Shown here: positions 58,111-64,000 of the stretch, one piece after another | How positions within the stretch are numbered: position 1 is the first letter of the stretch | Layout of the letters: each line of letters opens with the position of its first letter | Assembly (NCBI GenBank): GCA_033060915.1 | Contig: CM065392.1 | Span: 19,887,501 to 19,951,500 of the forward strand | From: Euryodendron excelsum | Taxonomy: Eukaryota > Streptophyta > Magnoliopsida > Ericales > Pentaphylacaceae | Direction: 5' to 3' | DNA length: 64,000 bases | Notes under the pieces: model-generated | Databases searched by the model: none | What the model saw: the letters and a program-made list of their open reading frames with translations, nothing else | What the model was told of the DNA's origin: nothing | Position numbers and translations under genes: made by a program

Positions 58111-60153
58111 TGTCACGCTCGCTCTTAATCAGGTGTCATTAACACTATCTTAGGGTGAGTGTGATCGCATAGGTAACCAATCTGCGAATGATACCTCACA
58201 ACAATCCCAAAGATACGAATCGTGTAAGGGATAAATAACATTATTATATATAAAACTATCCCCTAATTACCATATATACATAAAAAAGGCTACTAATCCA
58301 AACTCATAAGTAATTACAAAACCACAATGTAAATAAACTCCAAATGACTCTCATTCAATATACATCATATAAAAGATTTATGACTCAACAAGAAGAGCTC
58401 GTCAAAGCTCTCTAACTCGACATCGATAGCAGTGGAGTGGACCTCTTCCATTTTACTTGCAAAACAACTTGTGTAGGTGTGAGCTATTTATCAACGTGCT
58501 CACCCAGATAATCAAACTCAGAAAGAACGAATGATAGATAAACACTTAATCAACCACTAATAAATAATCGATTTTTCAACGATGTATAATAATACATTTG
58601 CCTCCAACATATATGAGGAATGCCTCATGAAATGTAATGCCTCTTGTGATGTAATGTTTGATGTCACCACAAATGTGTGCACTATTTTGATAATTTTGGC
58701 CGAATATATCGATGACTTATTATCTAAAATGTCCCACATCGACATTCTTTAGGTTAGTTCCACATTGACTAAAATTTCTCCGTGCAATGCAAAATGTGTA
58801 CACAATGTATGCTGTAGGCAATGCCACCTCATAATCCAACAATCAATACCAAAATAGATAATAAGACATTTAATTAAGGAAGAGTAAGAATATCTTGACC
58901 CTTCCCACCTTAATCCGTTGTACAAAGTAAGGTTGACTCATTCCTTTGGTAGAATTAGAGTGTCTTTAGCTGCTTCTGAACTTATCACACATCACCACAT
59001 CAAATTTATGAAATATATGCATAATCAATGCATGTTCATGACTTATGATGCGCAAATATAAGAAATGATGCATTAATGACACATTATGACCTCAATGAGA
59101 AGTGTTAAATTCTTCCTGATACATTGCAAAAAGATAAAATGCAAAACGGAGGTCAAACCGGCAAAAACCAGCCAAAGGAGTATGCCAGTGTGCCCTCTAG
59201 GCGCCCCTTGGCTAGAGGAGTGCGCCACTAGGTGCCCTCCTGGCGCCCCTCTCCAGCCAGGCGCGCCACTACTTGCCCTTTAGGCGCACCAGTGCGCCCC
59301 CCCTCTCCTTGGTTCGAAATTGGTGTTTTAAACGTGGTTTTAAGCTCCTTCTTAATATCCCAACACAATTTTAAGCCCTCTAAAGCCTAGAATGATGTTC
59401 TAAAGTCTCAAATATGATTTCAAAGTATCAACACATGCAAAACATGAAGAATCCTATGTCTTCAAGTTGAATTTCAAGTTTCTTAGATTCAATTCTCCAT
59501 TCTAAGACATGATAGGTCTTTTATATGTAACAATCAATAGAAATGCATGCAAACAACCGTGAATTTGATATTTCTCACCTTAAACAATGGATGCACAGCT
59601 TTTCCCTTCAAATTCCTCTTCTTCTCTTCTTCTTTTTTTTTCCTTTTCTCTCTTTTTCTCTCATTTTCTTTTTTGCCAAAACACAAGTTACTACGCAAGC
59701 ACCTTTCTCCTCTCTTTTCCCTTGACTTGAAGCCAACTATAGATACAACATGTATCTAACGCACACATGTCACACACACACAAGTTAGCAAATGAAGCAC
59801 ACCTTATACACACACCTTATCTACAAACCTCACATGTAATGAAGCATACATCTAGGTGGCTTGAGGTTAACCTCTCATCTAGCACCTTCTTATTTTACCA
59901 CACCACTAATCCACATGATTAACATAATTAAACTTGCGTATGATAATTAATTATCATTAACATTAAGCTAAGCATGGAGGTTAATTATGCTAATTAATCA
60001 TGGATTAAGGTAATTAATCATGATTAAAATAAATCAATCCACACGACATGCTCTCATTAAAATATGCCAATTAAGCTCCTTGATTATGATAATCATGCAC
60101 TATAAGATATGCAATTAAGCTAAATATGATGCTAAACAAGTTAGGGTTTCACA
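58111..60153 (-). repeat. 5' LTR of the Tekay-type element (2043 bp)
   Basis: The minus strand starts TGTGAAACCCTAACTTG (60153) and ends GAGCGAGCGTGACA (58111), followed by the primer site. Pairs with 51268-53335. Confidence 0.9.
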
Positions 60154-60158
60154 GTTTT

Positions 60159-61120
60159 GTCTTAATCACTCATAGTGGAGGCCATGGTACGTTTCGTGGT
60201 TGGTCTCGTTGTGGTCACGGAGGACGTAAACTTTAGGGTGGTTCTCGTGGTGGTGGTTGCTCTCCCAGGCGGAGTGATAGTAATCCTAGACGCGGTAATA
60301 AGAAGTGTGATCGTTGTGGTGATACCAATCATATTGAACCTTGGAGTTGAATTAAGTATGGTAAGCCAAACCATGTGAATCATGTTATCGATGGTTCTAT
60401 TGATGCTCTTATTACTTAACTTCATGATCTGGTCCGAAACTTGTCTACCGCACTGCCCTCATCCTTTGTTTCTTAGGTTAATGAGCTTGTTCAGACTTTG
60501 CGTATTACACTTCCTTCATCTTCGACCGTTATATTAGCTAATTCAGGTAATGTTGCTTTTGTGGCCACTTCACCCCCCATCTTGGGTCATTGATCCTAGA
60601 GCTAGCTCACACGTGTCTGGTAATTCTTCTTTGTTTTCTAATTTGCATTCTATATCTTCTCGGTTGATTGTTGGTAAAGTGGTTTTGCATTTCAATAAAT
60701 CCTTATCTTTACCCTTAAGTCTATATACTTCAGTTTCCCTTTAACTTGCTTACAGTTAGCCAACTAACTAAAATTTTACAATGTTCTATAACCTTTACTT
60801 CTAATTCTTGGTTTTTTAGTAGCTCAAGACCAACAAGATGATTGGTTCGGGGCATGAGACGAACGACCTGTGCTTCCAGATGCATATAGCTCTTCATATA
60901 TTACTTTATCTGCGTTGAGTGCTAGCGTTTCTCCTTTAAGTGGCATTTTTGTTTAGGCCATCCATCCTGGCCCCTTGGCCCGAACTTAAGTTACATGTCC
61001 CTAATTTGAGTCATGTGTCTCGTTTAGAATGTGAAGCTTGTCAGTTTGGAGAGCATCGCCGTAATTCATTTCTTATTCATGGTTTTCGTCCGTCAGAGTC
61101 GTTTGATGTAGTCCATACGG
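60159..61120 (+). pseudogene. Copia gag zinc knuckle, protease and pre-integrase
   Basis: GRGN-type basic stretch and CDRCGDTNH (zinc knuckle with the last Cys lost) lie near 60240-60350. WVIDPRASSHVSGNSSLFSN near 60577-60640 is the protease (WIIDSGAS type, with Gly changed to Arg). LHVPNLSHVSRLECEACQFG near 60987-61050 is the pre-integrase zinc finger. Several stops. Confidence 0.8.
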
Positions 61121-61640
61121 CCATATGGGGTCCTTTCAAACTTCTAGAATTAATGGATTTCTTTACTTTGCGATATTTGTTGATGATCATTCTCTTATGA
61201 CCTGGTTGTTTTGGATGAAATAGAGATTTGAGGTGGCTTATATTGTTTTTGAATTTTATAATGAGATTTTTACCCAATTTAGTGAATGTATGAAGGTTTT
61301 GAGTTCCACTAATGCCTTAGAATATACTCAATCTGTTCTTCATTCTTTCTATGTTGATTGCGGCATCATGCAATAAATAAGTTATATTCATACTTCTCAC
61401 CAAAGTGATGTCACTGAATGCAAACATTGCCATTTATTGGATGCTGCCCGCACCATGTTGTTTAATGTGCAGATTCCAAAATAGTTTTGGGAGGATGTTC
61501 TCTCTTCTTGTCACCTTGTTAATCGAATGCCTTCAACTGTTCTATCTCAATAGTCTCATTTCTCTTTCTTATAGCCTAGTTCCTCTTCTTCTCCTTACTC
61601 TGTGTATATTTGGTTGAGTTGCTTTTATCCCTCTTCTTGA
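61080..61640 (+). pseudogene. Copia integrase core
   Basis: FDVVHTAIWGPFK near 61099-61140 carries the first catalytic region (usually HTDIWGP, here Asp to Ala). NALEYTQSVLHSF lies near 61311-61350 (usually SDNA, here Asp to Thr). LLDAARTMLFNVQIPK lies near 61435-61485, in a different register. Frame disrupted. Confidence 0.8.
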
Positions 61641-62189
61641 TCCTGGTCTAGATAAATCGTCTCTTTAGGCTCGCAAGTGTGTTTTTCTAGGTATTCTCAT
61701 ACTCAAAATAGTTATCGGTGTTAATATCCTTCATCGTATCGATAGTTTGTCAGTGCTGATGTTACATTTTTTGAGTCCACACCCTTTTTCTCCACACCAG
61801 GTCAGTAGCTGTCATCAAATCTCATTTGTTGTTGTGAGGGCGACCCTTCCTTTCCTTCTCTGACTGTTCCTTTACCTTTGTCTTCTTCACCTTCGTTTTC
61901 CTTGTCTTCTCATGTGACCTACCCTCCTTTACAGGTTTATTAGTTATCCAGGACTTGCCCAATTATTCCTTATGACTCGACTTTTGCATCTTTTTGGTCT
62001 GAGGTTCCTCCTGCTCCTCCTTCTTCAGATTCTGATGATTTACCCATTGCTTTGCGATGAGGTAAACGCACTTGGTTCAGCATCCTATTGCTCAATTTGT
62101 ATCCTACGATCGTACTTGGTCTTGTCTCCATTCCTGTACTTGAGTCTTGTCTTCTGTTTCTCTTCCATCTTCTTATAAACAGGCTTTGT

Positions 62190-63175
62190 CTTTGCCTAGC
62201 TAGAAGCAGGCTACAATCGAGGAAATGAGTGCTCTACGTACTAATCAAGCGTGGGAATCACTTCTCTTCCTACTGGGAAACACACAGTGGGTTTCATTGG
62301 GTTTTTATTGTTAAATATCTTCCTGATGGCTCTGTAGAGTGGCTTAAGGGTCGCTTGGTTGCTAAAGGATATTCCTTGACATATGGTATTGATTATTTTG
62401 AAACTTCTTCTTCTGTTGCTCACCTTAATTTAGTTTGGATTCTTCTGGTTGATGCCCTTTTTTCATTTAAGCTTAATAGAAAGAATGCCTTTCTTCATCG
62501 CAATCTTCAGGAGTAAGTTAAGATGAATCAACCACCTTTATATGTTATTTATGCTAGTGAGCACCTTGTTTGTCGACTCTATAAGACTATGTATGGTCTA
62601 AAGCAATCTTCTTGTACCTTGTTGGATCGATTCAATGCCGTTGTGCTTGACTGTGGCTTCTGGTGCTTGAACTCTGATTATTCTGTCTTTACTCGTCATT
62701 CTTTCATTGGTACTATTATTTTGGTTGTTTATGTTGATAATATTAGCATTTTTGGTAGTGACTCTACTGGTATTAATGATTTGAACTGTCATTTGGGTTG
62801 ACAGTTTCATACCAAAGACTTAGGCATTCTTAGTTATTTCCATGGGATTAAGGTTGCAGGTTCTTCTCAAGACATTTTTCTCTCGCAACAAAAGTGTGTG
62901 CTTGATCTTTTATCCGAAACTGGTGTCTTGGGTTCTAAACTAGCAGATATAGTTCTGACTATTAAGCTTGATACTAAGCATAGGGTTCTATTTGTGATGT
63001 CGGCCGTTATCGATGATTAGTTGACAAATTGATTTATCTTACTGTTATTCCCTCGAATGTTAATTAGGCTATTGGAGTTGGTCAATATATGCATGCTCGT
63101 CGCCGAATTTTGCACTATTTAAAGGTCACACCTTGCCATAGATTATTGTATTGGCCTTCTACTTTCTTGTCTATT
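62190..63175 (+). pseudogene. Copia reverse transcriptase and RNase H start
   Basis: KYLPDGSVEWLKGRLVAKGY near 62306-62370, FKLNRKNAFLHRNLQE near 62467-62515, LVCRLYKTMYGLKQSSCT near 62565-62620. IILVVYVDNISIFGSDSTG near 62718-62775 has the catalytic YVDD changed to YVDN. HTKDLGILSYFHGIKVA near 62810-62855 and RILHYLKVTPCHRLLYWPST near 63100-63165 follow. Stops are scattered. The sequence breaks off at the inverted junction. Confidence 0.88.
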
Positions 63176-64000
63176 GTTGAGACAAGACCATGGAAGGTAT
63201 ACGATTAATAAGGTGACATACAGTAAGAACCACATTTTTCCAAAAAGGTTTGGGAACATGCATATTAAACATCATAGTACGAGCCGCATTCAAGAGGTGA
63301 TTGTGTTTGTGTTTAGCAAAACCATTTTGTTGAGAGGTATGAACACAACTAGTTTGATGAATAATGTCACGATCAGCACAAAACGAATGAAGAACAGACT
63401 GAGTATATTCTAAGGCATTATCAGAGCGCAAAACTTTTATACGTTTACCAAATTAAGTAAAGATTTCATTATAGAATTTGAAAATAATAAAAGGCAATTC
63501 AGAGCGTTGTTTCATTAAAAACAACCAAGTCATATTCATCAAACAAAAAAAATTCATTAATAGTAGAAGTTCGAGAAGGACTTCAAATATTCATATGGAT
63601 TACATCAAATGACCCAGACTGACGACTAAGACTATGACTTGGAAAAGAACTACGGTGATGCTTTCCAAGCTGACAAGCTTCACACTCTAAACTAGATACA
63701 TGACTCAAATTAGGGATAGCTAACTTAAGTTTGGCTAAAGAGGGATGACCCAAACAAAAATGCCATTGAAGGGGGGAGACGGTAGCACTCAATGTAGATA
63801 AAGTGACAGAAGAAGCACAATGCGGATCCAGAAAATACAAGTCGTCATTCTCATGTCTCGAACCAATCCTCTTCTTGGTCTTGATATCCTGAAAGACAGA
63901 TGAAGTAGGAGTAAATGTAACAGAATAATGTAAAATTTTAGTCAATTGACTAATTGAAAGCAAGTTGAAGGGAAACTGAAGAACATAAAGACTGGAAGGT
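63171..64000 (-). pseudogene. Inverted fragment of the same Copia family (pre-integrase and integrase)
   Basis: The minus strand has FCLGHPSLAKLKLAIPNLSH and SLECEACQLGKHHR (63640-63770), FDVIHMNI, then SDNALEYTQSVLHSF and LLNAARTMMFNMHVPKPFW (63230-63420), ending IPSMVLSQQ at the junction. The integrase Glu (normally GVAERKH) is Lys here (GFAKHKH). It continues past the window edge. Near-identical phrases in the plus-strand Copia (NALEYTQSVLHSF, PNLSHVS.LECEACQ) show the same family. Confidence 0.88.

Larger units (their letters stand above)
51266..60153 (-). mobile_element. Ty3/Gypsy chromovirus of Tekay/Del type, complete but degenerate, nested in the Copia element
   Basis: About 8.9 kb with two LTRs and the minus-strand order gag, CCHC, protease, RT, RNase H, integrase, chromodomain-like tail. 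Flanking GTTTT (51261-51265 and 60154-60158) is the target duplication; at the left end there are two extra bases (TG) before the canonical LTR end. The two LTRs differ at many sites (about 15% in the first 115 bp by eye), so the insertion is old, yet younger than the Copia host. Confidence 0.93.
49807..63180 (+). mobile_element. Ty1/Copia retrotransposon, interrupted by a Gypsy element and truncated at the 3' end
   Basis: Plus strand order: short 5' LTR, initiator-Met primer site, gag, then (after the Gypsy insert 51266-60153) gag zinc knuckle, protease, pre-integrase and integrase, RT and RNase H start. The Copia order PR-INT-RT is clear. Coding is broken by many stops. The 3' LTR is missing because the sequence switches near 63170-63180 to an inverted copy of the same family. 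Confidence 0.88.
49643..64000 (+). other. PNPase intron 8, at least 14.4 kb
   Basis: From the exon 8 donor to the window edge everything recognisable is transposon: a Copia element starting at about 49807, a nested Tekay-type Gypsy element, then an inverted Copia fragment. No PNPase coding was found here, so the intron should end beyond the window. Confidence 0.75.

Noticed and set aside
60162..60425. Opposed Val-rich and Thr-rich frames at 60162-60425
   Set aside because: Shadows of the Gly/Arg-rich Copia gag zinc-knuckle region in other frames.

Overview
The window is nuclear DNA of a eudicot plant, probably one with a fairly large genome; I cannot name the species. The evidence is plant-type retrotransposon lineages (Ty3/Gypsy Tat and Tekay/Del-like, Ty1/Copia, L1-type LINE), Arabidopsis-type Helitron ends, hAT-like miniature elements, AT-rich introns with GT..AG borders, and two recognisable plant genes. 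I see no rRNA, tRNA, CRISPR array or bacterial-style operon.

Layout. 1-5061: 5' half of a minus-strand Tat-lineage Ty3/Gypsy element (LTR, primer site, gag-protease, RT, two RNase H domains), running off the left edge. 5062-7685: AG-rich repetitive DNA, probably the terminus of another large LTR into which the Tat element jumped. 8702-10522 (minus): an intact, intronless cation/Ca2+ exchanger (CCX) gene, with a three-copy GA-microsatellite repeat just upstream. 11000-23200: a gene-poor, AT-rich 12 kb spacer with a diverged direct duplication (11.8-12.7 and 13.6-14.2 kb), a nest of Helitrons (14.7-20.8 kb), a solo LTR (18402-19680) and a hAT-like MITE (22200-22536).

From 23287 to the right edge lies the 5' part of one very long plus-strand gene, chloroplast polyribonucleotide nucleotidyltransferase (PNPase, PNP1). 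I traced eight exons (23287-49642, 867 coding nt, 289 codons) joined in phase; the remaining exons lie past base 64000. The introns have been inflated by transposons: an antisense LINE fragment and a hAT MITE in intron 1, a LINE broken by a 2.4 kb solo LTR in intron 4, a 1.1 kb hAT-like element and a perfect 22-bp hairpin in intron 5, and in intron 8 a Ty1/Copia element that itself carries a complete but dead 8.9 kb Tekay-type Ty3/Gypsy element and is then joined to an inverted piece of the same Copia family.

The two cellular genes are transcribed divergently across the spacer and have unrelated roles: membrane cation exchange, and chloroplast RNA 3'-end processing and decay. I found no operon-like system and no clearly new protein machinery. 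The unusual content is structural: a resolvable Helitron-in-Helitron nest, a gene with multi-kilobase TE-filled introns, three CAG-to-TAG nonsense changes in an otherwise open retroelement, a perfect intronic inverted repeat, and an inverted Copia/Copia junction.
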